Shown here piece after piece: positions 45,902 to 56,006 of a stretch of 64,000 nt of DNA (the stretch's first letter is position 1; every line of letters starts with the position of its first letter). Below the pieces are notes generated by a model, which was not told where the DNA came from, made no database searches, and worked only from the letters and a program-made list of their open reading frames with translations. Source of the stretch: Haloarchaeobius iranensis (lineage in GTDB: Archaea; Halobacteriota; Halobacteria; Halobacteriales; Natrialbaceae); the NCBI RefSeq assembly GCF_900103505.1, contig NZ_FNIA01000012.1:46595-110594 (forward strand), read 5' to 3'. Both the position numbers and the translations under genes were made by a program.

Positions 45902-47897
45902 TCCAGACCGCATCGAGAAACAGCGCATCGCCGAGGACCTGCAGGAGCACGTCGACGAGGCCCGCAACCTCGCCGAGAAGTTCGGGCTCTCGCCGTACGA
46001 GGTGAACTACTGGGTCGTCGACTACGACGAGATGAACGAGCTCATCGCCTACGGCGGCTTCCAGCACCGCTACCCGCACTGGCGCTGGGGGATGCAGTAC
46101 GACCGCCAGCAGAAGCAGGGCCAGTACGGCGGCGGGAAGGCCTTCGAGATAGTCAACAACGACGACCCGGCCCACGCGTTCCTGCAGGAGTCGAACACGC
46201 TGGCCGACCAGAAGGCCGTCATCACGCACGTCGAGGCCCACTCCGACTTCTTCGCGAACAACGACTGGTTCCAGCTGTTCGCCGAGGGCACCCCGAACGC
46301 GGCGGCGATGCTCGAACGACACGCCCGGGGCATCTCGGAGTACATGCAGGACCCCGACATCGAGCGCGCCGCGGTCGAGAAGTGGGTCGACAACGTGCTG
46401 ACGCTGGAGGACAACATCGACCAGCACCGACCGTACCAGGCCGTCAGCTCCGTCGTGGACGACCCCGAGGAGCTGGACCCGGAGGACCTCGCCGACCGAC
46501 TCGGCGACCTCGAGCTCTCCGAGGAGGTCCGCGAGGAGGTGTTCGACGAGGAGTGGCTCGACGAACTGGAGAGCGACGAGCCGTCGGCGACGTTCCCCGA
46601 CGAGCCACAGAAGGACGTCATCGCGTTCCTGCGCACCCACGGCAAGCAGTACGACGGCGAGGCGGAGAAGGCGGTCGAGATGGAGCCGTGGCAGCGGGAC
46701 GTGCTCGACATGATGCGGGAGGAGGCGTACTACTTCGCTCCGCAGAAGATGACGAAGATCATGAACGAGGGGTGGGCCAGCCTGTGGGAGTCCCGGATGA
46801 TGACCGACGAGGGGTTCGCCGGCGACGACGAGTTCCTCAACTACGCCGACCACATGTCGGCGGTGCTCGGCTCGCCCGGGTTCAACCCGTACAGCCTCGG
46901 CATGGAGCTCTGGCAGTACGTCGAGAACACGGCGAACCGCCGCGAGGTGCTCGACAAGCTGCTCCGCGTGACGGGCATCACGTGGCGGAACCTCAAGGAC
47001 AGCGTCGACTTCGCCGAGGTCCGTGACCTGCTCCGACCGCCGCCGGCGCTCGACAGCATCGACGCGGGCTCGCTCGAGGCGCTCGCCGAACTGCCCGACG
47101 AGTACCTCGACCGCGAGGCGCTCGACCGGGCACTCGGCGGCGAGGTCGACGTCGAGACGTACCCGTGGAAGGTTCTCTCCTACGAGGGGATGTGCCGGCG
47201 ACACTACTCGCTGGTCCGGCGGCCCCACCGCGGCTTCATCGGACGGGTGAGCCAGTCCGAACTGGAGCGCATCGGGCGCTACCTGTTCGACGACCAGGTG
47301 TACGACACCGTCGCGGAGGCCGTCGCCGACGTGGACTACGCCGCCGGCTGGGACCGGATGCGGGAGGTCAGACGGAGCCACAACGACGTGACGTTCGTCG
47401 ACGAGTTCCTCAGCCAGGAGTTCATCGACGAGAACGAGTACTTCACCTACGAGTACTCGCAGGCGACCGGGCAGTACCGCGTCGCCAGTCAGGACGCCGC
47501 CGACGTGAAGAAGAAGCTGCTGTTGCAGTTCACGAACTTCGGCAAGCCGACCATCGCGGTGTACGACGGCAACTACAACAACCGCAACGAGCTGCTGCTC
47601 GGCCACGAGTACAACGGCGTCATGCTCGACGTGCGGCAGGCCAAGCAGACCCTCGAACGCGTGTTCGAGCTGTGGGGTCGCCCGGTGAACCTCCTGACCG
47701 TCGTCAAGGAGGTGTCGGACCACGACCGCGAGGTCGCTCGCCGGCGGAACCGCGAGCCGGAGCCCACCGAGCAGGGGCGGCTCATCCGCTACGACGGCGC
47801 GGAGTTTGAGGAGCAGGACGTGCCGTGGGAGGAGGTCGAGCATCTCGCGGCCGACGACGTGGACTACGACACGAAGCCCGAGGACTGGCTCGCCTGA
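45894..47897 (+). CDS. spoVR: SpoVR family protein
   Basis: 667 residues. SpoVR/YcgB hallmarks: [20 protein letters not shown] near the N-terminus, [44 protein letters not shown], and the C-terminal domain [14 protein letters not shown] [14 protein letters not shown]. Function unknown, but it travels with yeaGH-like kinases in bacteria and archaea. Last gene of the operon. Confidence 0.93.
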   Translation: MSNPDRIEKQRIAEDLQEHVDEARNLAEKFGLSPYEVNYWVVDYDEMNELIAYGGFQHRYPHWRWGMQYDRQQKQGQYGGGKAFEIVNNDDPAHAFLQESNTLADQKAVITHVEAHSDFFANNDWFQLFAEGTPNAAAMLERHARGISEYMQDPDIERAAVEKWVDNVLTLEDNIDQHRPYQAVSSVVDDPEELDPEDLADRLGDLELSEEVREEVFDEEWLDELESDEPSATFPDEPQKDVIAFLRTHGKQYDGEAEKAVEMEPWQRDVLDMMREEAYYFAPQKMTKIMNEGWASLWESRMMTDEGFAGDDEFLNYADHMSAVLGSPGFNPYSLGMELWQYVENTANRREVLDKLLRVTGITWRNLKDSVDFAEVRDLLRPPPALDSIDAGSLEALAELPDEYLDREALDRALGGEVDVETYPWKVLSYEGMCRRHYSLVRRPHRGFIGRVSQSELERIGRYLFDDQVYDTVAEAVADVDYAAGWDRMREVRRSHNDVTFVDEFLSQEFIDENEYFTYEYSQATGQYRVASQDAADVKKKLLLQFTNFGKPTIAVYDGNYNNRNELLLGHEYNGVMLDVRQAKQTLERVFELWGRPVNLLTVVKEVSDHDREVARRRNREPEPTEQGRLIRYDGAEFEEQDVPWEEVEHLAADDVDYDTKPEDWLA

Positions 47898-47910
47898 GCC
47901 GGTCCGGTTG

Positions 47911-49326
47911 CTATTCTCCCCGCAGGGCGAGCACGCGTCCGCCGATACCGACACCGAGACCGACGAGCGCCGCGAGCGCGCCGAATCCGGGCTGTCCGCC
48001 GTCGCTCGTCCGTCGCGGCCCGGGCACCAGCGTCGGGTCCTCGTTGCGCGTCTCGTTCGTCAGTCGCACTTCCAGCTCGCCAGCGACGGTTCGTGCGCCG
48101 TCCGCGATGCCGACCGACCATTCGGTCGTCCCCTCGGTGAGCGGGCTGGTGTCGAACGCCACTTCGACGGTGCGCTCGGAGCGCGGGCCGACGGTCACCT
48201 CGCGGGTGACGTTCGTGTCCTCCATGGCGACGACGACGGCCGCGGTCCCCTCGCGCTCGCCGCTGTTGACGACGCTCACCGCGAAGGTGGCGTCGCGCCC
48301 CTCGATGACGGTCTCGGGTGCCTGCACGTCGACCACCTCGAGGACGGGTCGGTCGGGCTGGGCACCGCCCGGAAGCACCCGGAACGCCGTCGAGGAGGTG
48401 ACGTCGCCGCCGCCGGCGTAGGGGTTCGACCGGTTCACGGCGAACCGGGCGACGTAGTCGGTGTCGGCGTCGAACACCGTCGCGTTCGGCGGGATGCCGA
48501 CGACGAACTCGTCGTACTGGGGGAAGTGGAGGAACGTGGCGGACGAGAGGTCGACCGCGGTGCCGTCGCTGCCGCGGGTGATGCGGAAGCTGACGCCGTC
48601 GGTGCCGTTGCCGGTCAGGTCCTCGACGCCGTCCACGTAGCCGTGGATGCTCTGGCGCTGGACGAGGACGAACAGCCACTCGTCCTGCTCGACGGTGCCG
48701 CTGATGCCCGAGCGCTCGAACGCCGCCGACGCGTCGGCCAGGGGCGGCCCCTCCAGGACCGTGATGGCTGACCGACGGAGCGGGTCGGACGCGAGGGTGA
48801 CGACGTCCGCGGCGACCACGCGCTCGTCCTGGCGCACCGAGACGGCGTACTCGCCCTCGCCGAGGCGTGCGTCGCGTTGCGGTGTCGTCCGCCGCGCGTC
48901 GAGCAGCCGGTCGGGCTGGTCGACCGCGACGGTGCGGTTCGCCACCGCGTCGGCCCCGACGAAGCCGGCGTGGTAGGTGTTCCAGCGGAGGACGACGACC
49001 CCGTCTCGGTTCTCGTCTGCCACCCGGACGACGAGCCGGTAGTCCAGGCTCTCGTTCTCGACGACGACCGTCGCCGTGGTCTCGTTGCCCGTCAGGCCGA
49101 CCGGAATCCGGACCACGTCACCGGGCTGTTCCTCCGTTCCGTTCGGCAGGGACCAGCCCGCCTGTCCCGGGACCCGCCCCCGGTCCTGGGGGATGTGCCA
49201 CTCGCTGTCCGCCGCTGTCTCGACCGTCCCACCGTCGGCTCCCACCGTCGTGCCTGCGACGCCCGCCGTCGCCACCACCGCGACCGCGAGCAGGCAGACG
49301 CAGGCCAGTGTGCCCCACCGTGCCAT
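47911..49326 (-). CDS. Secreted surface glycoprotein with PGF-CTERM anchor
   Basis: 471 residues: signal peptide (RWGTLACVCLLAVAVVATAG), beta-rich ectodomains with BGTF/CARDB-like repeats (VVDVQAPETVIEGRDATFAV and related), many NxT/S sequons, and a C-terminal PGFGALAALVGLGVGIGG helix with a short basic tail. PGF-CTERM proteins are processed by archaeosortase ArtA and lipid-linked to the S-layer face. ATG 49326 chosen over GTG 49341. Convergent with spoVR. Confidence 0.82.
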   Translation of the reverse strand: MARWGTLACVCLLAVAVVATAGVAGTTVGADGGTVETAADSEWHIPQDRGRVPGQAGWSLPNGTEEQPGDVVRIPVGLTGNETTATVVVENESLDYRLVVRVADENRDGVVVLRWNTYHAGFVGADAVANRTVAVDQPDRLLDARRTTPQRDARLGEGEYAVSVRQDERVVAADVVTLASDPLRRSAITVLEGPPLADASAAFERSGISGTVEQDEWLFVLVQRQSIHGYVDGVEDLTGNGTDGVSFRITRGSDGTAVDLSSATFLHFPQYDEFVVGIPPNATVFDADTDYVARFAVNRSNPYAGGGDVTSSTAFRVLPGGAQPDRPVLEVVDVQAPETVIEGRDATFAVSVVNSGEREGTAAVVVAMEDTNVTREVTVGPRSERTVEVAFDTSPLTEGTTEWSVGIADGARTVAGELEVRLTNETRNEDPTLVPGPRRTSDGGQPGFGALAALVGLGVGIGGRVLALRGE

Positions 49327-49398
49327 CTGTCGTGCTACCACTCACCTCATCCTACCCGGTCAAGAAGGTTCTCGTTGTCGGCTCCCGAAGGGTGCGCC

Positions 49399-49794
49399 AT
49401 GCACCGCGCGCAGTTCACGGTCGCGACCGAGGAGCGCCTGACCACCGTCGACGTGACCGAGCGCGTCCACGCCGCGGTCCCCGACGACGCGACGGGGCTC
49501 TGCACGGTCGCGACCGGCCACACCACGGCGGGTATCGTCGTCCAGGAGGGCGAGTCACGGCTCCGCGAGGACATCGAGACGTTCCTGGCAGACCTGGTCC
49601 CGGACGACGGCTGGCGGCACGACGAGATCGACGACAACGCCGATTCGCACCTCAGGGCCACCGTCGCGGGGCGCGATATCTCCACCCCGGTCGTGGATGG
49701 CGAGCTCGAACTCGGCTCCTGGGGCTCGGTGCTGTTCGTGGAGTGCGACGGCCCGCGGCGACGGACGGTCACGGTCTGCGTGCTCGAGGGGTAA
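49399..49794 (+). CDS. YjbQ/UPF0047 family (secondary thiamine-phosphate synthase-like)
   Basis: 131 residues. Family core GLCTVATGHTTAGIVVQEGE and DDNADSHLRATVAGRDIS, with GSWGSVLFVECDGPR at the C-terminus. Members weakly replace thiamine-phosphate synthase, but the native role is unknown. ATG 49399, divergent from the surface protein; followed 45 nt later by the CRY-DASH gene. Confidence 0.9.
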   Translation: MHRAQFTVATEERLTTVDVTERVHAAVPDDATGLCTVATGHTTAGIVVQEGESRLREDIETFLADLVPDDGWRHDEIDDNADSHLRATVAGRDISTPVVDGELELGSWGSVLFVECDGPRRRTVTVCVLEG

Positions 49795-49839
49795 CCAGTC
49801 GCGCCACCCGTTCAAGGGCGTCCGGCACCCAGTCGAGCC

Positions 49840-51297
49840 GTGACCAGCACCGCCATCGTCCGGTTCCGCCGGGACCTGCGGCTCCACGACAACCCGACGC
49901 TCGTCGCCGCGAGCGAGGCAGACCGGCTGCTCCCGGTGTACGTCGTCGACCCGCGTCGCGTCGGCGAGCGGGAGTACGGCGGCCCCGACTCGTTCCGGTA
50001 CCAGCGGACAGGTGGGCATCGCGCGCGGTTCCTGCGAGAGAGCCTGTCCGACCTCCGCGAGCGACTGCGCGAGCACGGGAGCGACCTGCTCGTCCGCCGC
50101 GGGCGGCCCGCGGACGTGCTGCCCGAACTCGCCGCCGCCGTCGACGCCGACGTGCTCCACGAACAGGCCCTGCCGACCACGGAGGAGCGGGAGACGGGCG
50201 CGGCCGTCGGGGACGCGCTCGCTGCCCGCGGTATCGCTCGACGCACCCACTGGACGCACACGCTCCACCATCCCGACGACCTGCCGGTGCATCCGACGGT
50301 CGTCGACGACACGTTCACGCCGTTCCGCGAGCGGGTCGAGGCCGAGTGCACGGTTCGGGACCCCGTCGCCGTGCCCGACCTGCCGTCACTCCCCGTCGGG
50401 ACGCCCGCGGCCGGGGAGCTGCCCGACCCGCTCGGGAGCGTCCCGGCGGAACCGCCCGACGAGCGGGCGGGCCTCCCGTTCAGAGGCGGTGAGACACGCG
50501 CCCTGGACCGTGTCGAGGAGTACGTCTGGGCCGGCGACCACCTGCGCGAGTACAGGGAGACCAGGAACGGACTCGTCGGCGCGGACTACTCCGCGAAGTT
50601 CTCGCCGTGGCTCGCCGCCGGCTGTCTCTCGCCCCGGTACGTCGCGAGCGAGGTCGCCCGCTACGAGGCCGAGCGCGTCGCCAACGACTCGACGTACTGG
50701 CTCCTGTTCGAGCTGCGCTGGCGGGACTTCTTCCAGTTCCAGTTCCTGAAGCACGGGGGCCAGCAGTTCCGCCGGGAGGGTATCCGCAGCCGGACGGACA
50801 TCGACTGGCGCTGGGACGAGACCGCGTTCCGGCGGTGGGCCGACGGCGAGACGGGCGTCCCGTTCGTCGACGCGGCGATGCGGGAGCTGGCGGCGACCGG
50901 CTACACGTCGAACCGGGCGCGGCAGAACGCCGCGTCGCTGCTGGCGAACGACCTGCGGCTGGACTGGCGGCGCGGCGCCGCCCACTTCGAGCGGCTGCTG
51001 GTGGACTACGACCCGGCGTCGAACTACGGCAACTGGGCGTACATCGCCGGCGTGGGGAACGACTCGCGGGACCGGGCGTTCGACGTGCTCTCGCAGGGGG
51101 AGCGGTACGACACCGATTCGGCGTTCGTCGCACGCTGGTGTCCCGAACTGGCGCCCCTCGCGGCCGTCGACCCGGCCTTCGCACGCGAGCCGTGGGCCGC
51201 GCCGCGCGACGTGCGGGTCGAGGCGGGTGTCGAACTCGGCCTGGACTACCCGCGACCGATGCCGGGGCTCGGCGACCGGTACGACGGCATCCCCTAG
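49840..51297 (+). CDS. CRY-DASH cryptochrome/photolyase
   Basis: 485 residues with GTG start. N-terminal photolyase fold VRFRRDLRLHDNPTL; FAD domain with YSAKFSPWLAAGCLSPRYV, RWRDFFQFQFLKHG and YGNWAYIAGVGND, the DASH-subfamily signature. Repairs cyclobutane dimers mainly in single-stranded DNA or senses blue light. End overlaps the convergent GDPD gene by 4 nt. Confidence 0.92.
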   Translation: MTSTAIVRFRRDLRLHDNPTLVAASEADRLLPVYVVDPRRVGEREYGGPDSFRYQRTGGHRARFLRESLSDLRERLREHGSDLLVRRGRPADVLPELAAAVDADVLHEQALPTTEERETGAAVGDALAARGIARRTHWTHTLHHPDDLPVHPTVVDDTFTPFRERVEAECTVRDPVAVPDLPSLPVGTPAAGELPDPLGSVPAEPPDERAGLPFRGGETRALDRVEEYVWAGDHLREYRETRNGLVGADYSAKFSPWLAAGCLSPRYVASEVARYEAERVANDSTYWLLFELRWRDFFQFQFLKHGGQQFRREGIRSRTDIDWRWDETAFRRWADGETGVPFVDAAMRELAATGYTSNRARQNAASLLANDLRLDWRRGAAHFERLLVDYDPASNYGNWAYIAGVGNDSRDRAFDVLSQGERYDTDSAFVARWCPELAPLAAVDPAFAREPWAAPRDVRVEAGVELGLDYPRPMPGLGDRYDGIP

Positions 51298-51956
51298 AGC
51301 ACGTCGCTGCGGTCGCTGACGATGCCGTCGACGCCACGGAGCCCGAGCAGGCGGACGATGGACGGCGACCGGACCGTCCAGACGTTCACCTCGATGCCGG
51401 CGTCGTGGGCGCGGGGGACGAGCTTCGAGAGCAGCGGCAGGAAGTAGTGCGGGTGGACGTAGTCGCAGTCGAACTCGACCGCCGTCGAAACCGGTCGGTT
51501 CCGCAGGCTGTCGGTGAGGAAGGCCGTCGGCACCGACGGCGCGGCGTCGCCTGCCTCGGCGAGGGCGTCACGGTCGAACGACGAGAGCATCGCGTCGCCG
51601 TCGTGGCCCGCCAGCAGTTCGGCGGCCTCGGCGGCGACGCCGACCTCCTTGCACTCGACGTTGAGCGCGAGGGAGTCGGGCACCGATTCGAGGACCGCCG
51701 CGAGCGTCGGGACGCCCTCGCCGGAGCCGAGCACGTCGAGTCCGGCGAGCTCCGCCCGGGTGAGGTCGGCGACGCGGCCCGACCCGTCGGTGACGCGGTC
51801 GACCGTCTCGTCGTGGTGGACGACGACCTCGCCGCTGGCACACCGTCGCACGTCGAGTTCCATCACGTCGGCCCCGCTGCTGGCGGCGTGTTCGAGCGCG
51901 GCCAGCGTGTTCTCGGGGGCCTCGTCGGCGAACCCCCGGTGGGCGATGAGTCGCAC
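51294..51956 (-). CDS. Glycerophosphodiester phosphodiesterase
   Basis: 220 residues, GTG start. LIAHRGFADEAPENTLAAL holds catalytic His and metal ligand Glu; MELDVRRCASGEVVVHHDET completes the active site; VNVWTVRSPSIV near the end is typical. Cleaves glycerophosphodiesters to glycerol-3-phosphate. A TAAAT TATA-like element near 51980, about 27 nt upstream, supports a leaderless GTG. Confidence 0.92.
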   Translation of the reverse strand: MRLIAHRGFADEAPENTLAALEHAASSGADVMELDVRRCASGEVVVHHDETVDRVTDGSGRVADLTRAELAGLDVLGSGEGVPTLAAVLESVPDSLALNVECKEVGVAAEAAELLAGHDGDAMLSSFDRDALAEAGDAAPSVPTAFLTDSLRNRPVSTAVEFDCDYVHPHYFLPLLSKLVPRAHDAGIEVNVWTVRSPSIVRLLGLRGVDGIVSDRSDVL

Positions 51957-52160
51957 ACGCGCAGTGTCGCTCCGCGTCGATTTACGCGTTTCGTCCCCGG
52001 GTTACTCACACGGACGGGGACGGCCGAACTGCTGTCCGGCCGGCGAACGCCTCCACGAACGTGACAGCGGTCTCGGACCACCGCGGGGTGTCGGCGGTAC
52101 TTGAATCCCCCGACCAGTCCGTCTGAAGGTTGAGGGTGCTGGCGTGTGACAGGCTGACGT

Positions 52161-53255
52161 ATGCAGATAACCGGCGTCACCCAGCACCACCTCAGCCACC
52201 AGCTCGACGGCCACTTCGAGCCGACGTGGATACCGGGCTACCCGCAGTCCAGCCACGAGGTGGAACTGTTCGAGGTCGAGACCGACGGGGGAATCACCGG
52301 GCGCTGTGCCAGCCCGAGCTTCGCGGGCGGGCTCACCTACGAGGGGCCGCTGTCGCTGTTCCTGACCGGCGAGGACCCACACGACGTGGACGCCATCCGA
52401 CGGAAGCTCGAGAGCGTCGACCTCATCGGTCCCCGGCCGTGGCATATCGAACTCGCGCTGTGGGACATCATCGGCAAGGACGCCGGGAAACCGGTGTACG
52501 AGCTCCTCGGGGGGAGCGACGACCCGATTCCGTGCTACGCGAGCACCGGCGAGGTGCAGGACGTCGACGAGCGCATCGAGTACGTCCAGGAGCGCGTCGA
52601 CGAGGGGTTCCAGGCGGTCAAGCTCCGGGTCGCCGAGAAGGCAGACGTCGAGGTCGTCCGCGCGGTCCGCGAGTCGTTCCCCGACCTGCCGCTGATGGTC
52701 GACGCGAACAAGGGCTGGGCGGTCCGCGTGATGGCGAAGGAGGAGCGGTGGCGCTACAAGGACGCGCTCGACGTCGCCCGCGAACTGGAAGCCATCGGCG
52801 GCATCGAGTGGTTCGAGGAGCCGCTCCCGCGACACGACTACGAGGGCTACGCCCGGTTGCGGGACGCCACGGACGTGCCCATCGCCGGCGGGGAGTTCAA
52901 CGACCGTCCGGGCGAGCTGTACCGGTTCCTCGAACACGACGCGCTGGACGTGCTCCAGCCCGACGCCGCGCTCGCGACGGGCATCCGTGCGGGCGTGAGC
53001 GTCGCCGAAGCGGCCGACGAGCGGGGCGTCGCGTTCGTCCCGCACACGTGGACCAACGGCATCGGTTTCGCGGCGAACCTGCACGTGATGGCCGCCGCGG
53101 GCTCGCCGTGGTGCGAGTTCCCCATCGAGCCGCCGTGGACGCCCGCGGTGCGCGACTTCCTGCTCTCCGAGACGTTCGACCACGACGACGGGTACATCAC
53201 ACCGCCGGATGGTCCGGGTCTCGGGGTCGAACTCGACGGAGGTGTCCTCGCATGA
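52161..53255 (+). CDS. Enolase-superfamily (mandelate racemase/muconate lactonizing type) dehydratase
   Basis: 364 residues. Capping domain with HIELALWDIIGKDAGKPVYELLGG; barrel residues FQAVKLRVAEKAD, LMVDANKGW, WFEEPLPRHD and IAGGEFNDR supply the base and Mg2+ ligands. Likely an aldonic/sugar-acid dehydratase or racemase. Its stop overlaps the ALDH start (ATGA), so the two act together. Confidence 0.88.
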   Translation: MQITGVTQHHLSHQLDGHFEPTWIPGYPQSSHEVELFEVETDGGITGRCASPSFAGGLTYEGPLSLFLTGEDPHDVDAIRRKLESVDLIGPRPWHIELALWDIIGKDAGKPVYELLGGSDDPIPCYASTGEVQDVDERIEYVQERVDEGFQAVKLRVAEKADVEVVRAVRESFPDLPLMVDANKGWAVRVMAKEERWRYKDALDVARELEAIGGIEWFEEPLPRHDYEGYARLRDATDVPIAGGEFNDRPGELYRFLEHDALDVLQPDAALATGIRAGVSVAEAADERGVAFVPHTWTNGIGFAANLHVMAAAGSPWCEFPIEPPWTPAVRDFLLSETFDHDDGYITPPDGPGLGVELDGGVLA

Positions 53256-54769
53256 GCCTGCCCGAGGAGGTGCTGGCGAAGCACCGCTCGGTCGCCGACG
53301 ACGTGGTCGGCGAGGAGGTCTACGGCCACCTCATCGGCGGCGAGTGGGTCGAGAGCGACGGCGGCGAGACGCGGACGACCCACGACTCGACGACGGGCGA
53401 GGCGCTGGCCGAGGTCCAGCAGGGCACCCGGAGCGACGTCGATCGCGCCGTCGCCGCCGCGCGGGAGGCCTTCGAGGGTCGGTGGGGCGAGAAGTCGCCC
53501 CAGCAGCGCGCCGACCTCCTCCACGAGATCGCCGACGTCGTCGAGGAGGAGAAGACGAGCATCGCCCGGCTGGACTCGCTCGAGGTGGGCAAGCCGAACA
53601 AGCACTCGCTGCTGGTGGACAACACCATCGTCGTCGACCAGCTCAGGCACTTCGCGAGCCTCGCACGGACCGCCGATTCGGGGCGCTGCCCGCCGGCCGG
53701 CGAGGACAAGCACATCTACACGCGCCGGGAGCCCTACGGGGTCGTCGGCTGCATCAGCGCGTGGAACTTCCCGGCGATGTTCGTCGCGTGGAAGCTCGGC
53801 CCCGCGCTGGCGGCCGGCAACAGCGTCGTCTACAAGCCGTCCTCGCGGGCGGCGCTCTCGACGCTCGAACTCGGCCGCATCTTCGACCGGGTGCTCCCCG
53901 ACGGGACGGTCAACGTCGTCACGGGGGCGGGGGGCGTCGTCGGCGACGCGCTCACCGCTCACGAGGACGTGGCGAAGGTCAGCCTCACCGGCTCGACCGG
54001 TGCGGGACAGGCGGCGATGCGGAACGCCGCGAACCGCGTCGCGCCCGTCTCGCTCGAACTCGGTGGCAACAACCCGAACATCGTGTTCCCCGACGCGGAC
54101 CTCGACGACGCCGTCGAGGGCGCGCTCGTCGCCATGCTGTTCAACCAGGGCCAGCAGTGCACGGCCGGCTCGCGACTGTTCGTCCACGAGGACGTGCGCG
54201 ACGAGTTCTGCGAGAGACTGTACGCGCGACTCGACGAGCTGGAGGTCGGCGACCCGCTCTCGCCGTTGACCGACGTGGGCCCGCTCGTCGACCACGACCA
54301 CGCGGACGAGGTCCGGGGCTACGTCGAGACCGCCAGACAGGAGGGTGCGTCGGTGCTGTACGAGGGCGAGATTCCGGACGAGCTGCGGGACGCGCCGTTC
54401 GTGCCGCCCACGCTGCTCGGCGACGTGGACGACGACGACACCGTCGCCGTCGAGGAGGTGTTCGGCCCCGTCGCCGCGCTGTTCGCCTTCGAGTCGCGGG
54501 CGGAGGTGCTGGCCCGCGCGAACGACACCGAGTTCGGCCTCGCGGCGGCGGTCTGGACGACCGACCTCGACCGCGCCCACGAGGTCGCGGCCGACCTCGA
54601 GGCGGGCACCGTGTGGGTGAACACCTACAACGACCTGTTCGAGCCCGCGCCCTACGGCGGCTACAAGCAGTCCGGGCTGGGCCGCGAGCTGGCGGCGGAG
54701 GCGCTCGACGACTACAGTCGGACGAAGTCGGTGAAGATGAACCACGGGGACGTGCCGAACCTGGGCTGA
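53252..54769 (+). CDS. NAD(P)-dependent aldehyde dehydrogenase
   Basis: 505 residues. SAWNFPAMFVAWKLGPALAAGN (parts), SLTGSTGAGQ cofactor loop, LELGGNNP catalytic Glu, and FNQGQQCTAGSR catalytic Cys. Similar to betaine-aldehyde or alpha-ketoglutarate-semialdehyde dehydrogenases. Coupled to the dehydratase by a 4-nt overlap, suggesting oxidation of a sugar-acid-derived semialdehyde. Confidence 0.93.
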   Translation: MSLPEEVLAKHRSVADDVVGEEVYGHLIGGEWVESDGGETRTTHDSTTGEALAEVQQGTRSDVDRAVAAAREAFEGRWGEKSPQQRADLLHEIADVVEEEKTSIARLDSLEVGKPNKHSLLVDNTIVVDQLRHFASLARTADSGRCPPAGEDKHIYTRREPYGVVGCISAWNFPAMFVAWKLGPALAAGNSVVYKPSSRAALSTLELGRIFDRVLPDGTVNVVTGAGGVVGDALTAHEDVAKVSLTGSTGAGQAAMRNAANRVAPVSLELGGNNPNIVFPDADLDDAVEGALVAMLFNQGQQCTAGSRLFVHEDVRDEFCERLYARLDELEVGDPLSPLTDVGPLVDHDHADEVRGYVETARQEGASVLYEGEIPDELRDAPFVPPTLLGDVDDDDTVAVEEVFGPVAALFAFESRAEVLARANDTEFGLAAAVWTTDLDRAHEVAADLEAGTVWVNTYNDLFEPAPYGGYKQSGLGRELAAEALDDYSRTKSVKMNHGDVPNLG

Positions 54770-54893
54770 GGGGGAGCAGCCTCCCGGTTGCGACAGATTC
54801 GCTGCCTGCTCGACCGCCCGACAGCGACGCCGCTCCCCAAATTTTACATCAACATTCCTTACATTTAAGCCGGGCGACGCCGAACCCCGGCGT

Positions 54894-55961
54894 ATGCGCG
54901 CAGTCGTATTCCAGGGCGCGGAGGAGCCGATGACAGTCGAGGACGTCGACCGGCCGGAGCCGGGCGACGACGACATCCTCGTCGAGACGGAGGCGTGTGG
55001 CATCTGCCGGTCGGACTGGCACGCCTGGCGCGGGGACTGGGAGTGGATCGGCGTGATGCCCCAGCCCGGCCTCGTGTTCGGCCACGAACCGGTCGGGCGG
55101 GTCGTCGAGGTCGGCGACAACGTCGACCGGTTCGCCGTCGGCGACCGCGTCACCAACCCGTTCAACCTCGGCTGCGGGAGCTGTCACCACTGCCGCGACG
55201 GCCGCGGGAACATCTGCGAGCGCTCCGTCCCGATGGGGTTCGTCCCGTTCCAGACCGGCGCGTTCGCGGAGTACTACTCCGTCCGGAACGCGGACTTCAA
55301 CGCCGTCTCGCTGCCGGACGAGGTCGACCCGGTCGACGTGGCTGGCCTCGGCTGTCGGTTCGCGACGGCGTTCCACGGCCTCGCGCACCGCGTCGACGTG
55401 ACGCCGGGCGACTGGGTCGCCGTCCACGGCTGCGGCGGCGTCGGCCTCTCCGCCGTCCACGTCGCCGACGCCCTCGGCGCGAACGTCATCGCGGTCGACC
55501 TCTCCGCCGAGAAGCTGGAGCGCGCGCGGGACCTCGGCGCGGACCGCACCGTCGAGGTGGGCGCGGTCGACGACGTGCCACAGGCCGTCAAGAAGTTCAC
55601 CGAGAGCTCGCGCGGCGCGGACGTGGCGGTGGACGCGCTCGGAATCGCCGAGACCTGCCGGAACGCCATGGACTCGCTGGGCAAGGGCGGGCAGCACCTC
55701 CAGATCGGCATGACCACCAGCGAGGAGGGCGGCGAGGTGTCGCTCCCGGTGGACACGATGGTCACGGACGAACGGGAGTTCTACGGCACCTACGGCATCC
55801 CCCCGAACGAGTACGACGAGATATTCCGGATGATGGCGACCGGGAAGCTGGAACCCGGTCGCATCGTCAGCGAGACCGTCTCGCTCGAGGAGGTCCCCGG
55901 CGTCGTCGAGGGGCTGGGCGACTACGAGACGGTCGGTATCCCGGTCTGCGACGGGTTCTGA
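54894..55961 (+). CDS. Zinc-dependent alcohol dehydrogenase (MDR family)
   Basis: 355 residues. Catalytic zinc Cys38 in ACGICRSDWH and FGHEPVG; structural zinc four-Cys CGSCHHCRDGRGNIC; Rossmann VHGCGGVGLSAVHVAD. Oxidises an alcohol or sugar with NAD(P). A CATTTAAG TATA box at about 54862-54869 precedes it, so it has its own promoter after the dehydratase-ALDH pair, 124 nt downstream. Confidence 0.93.
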   Translation: MRAVVFQGAEEPMTVEDVDRPEPGDDDILVETEACGICRSDWHAWRGDWEWIGVMPQPGLVFGHEPVGRVVEVGDNVDRFAVGDRVTNPFNLGCGSCHHCRDGRGNICERSVPMGFVPFQTGAFAEYYSVRNADFNAVSLPDEVDPVDVAGLGCRFATAFHGLAHRVDVTPGDWVAVHGCGGVGLSAVHVADALGANVIAVDLSAEKLERARDLGADRTVEVGAVDDVPQAVKKFTESSRGADVAVDALGIAETCRNAMDSLGKGGQHLQIGMTTSEEGGEVSLPVDTMVTDEREFYGTYGIPPNEYDEIFRMMATGKLEPGRIVSETVSLEEVPGVVEGLGDYETVGIPVCDGF

Positions 55962-56006
55962 GCGGGGACCTGCGGCTACTTCGTCCCCCGGCACGAAGGC
56001 GGTGGT

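Noticed and set aside
45849..47954. 701-codon open frame antisense to spoVR
   Set aside because: Shadow frame; SpoVR motifs are on the plus strand.
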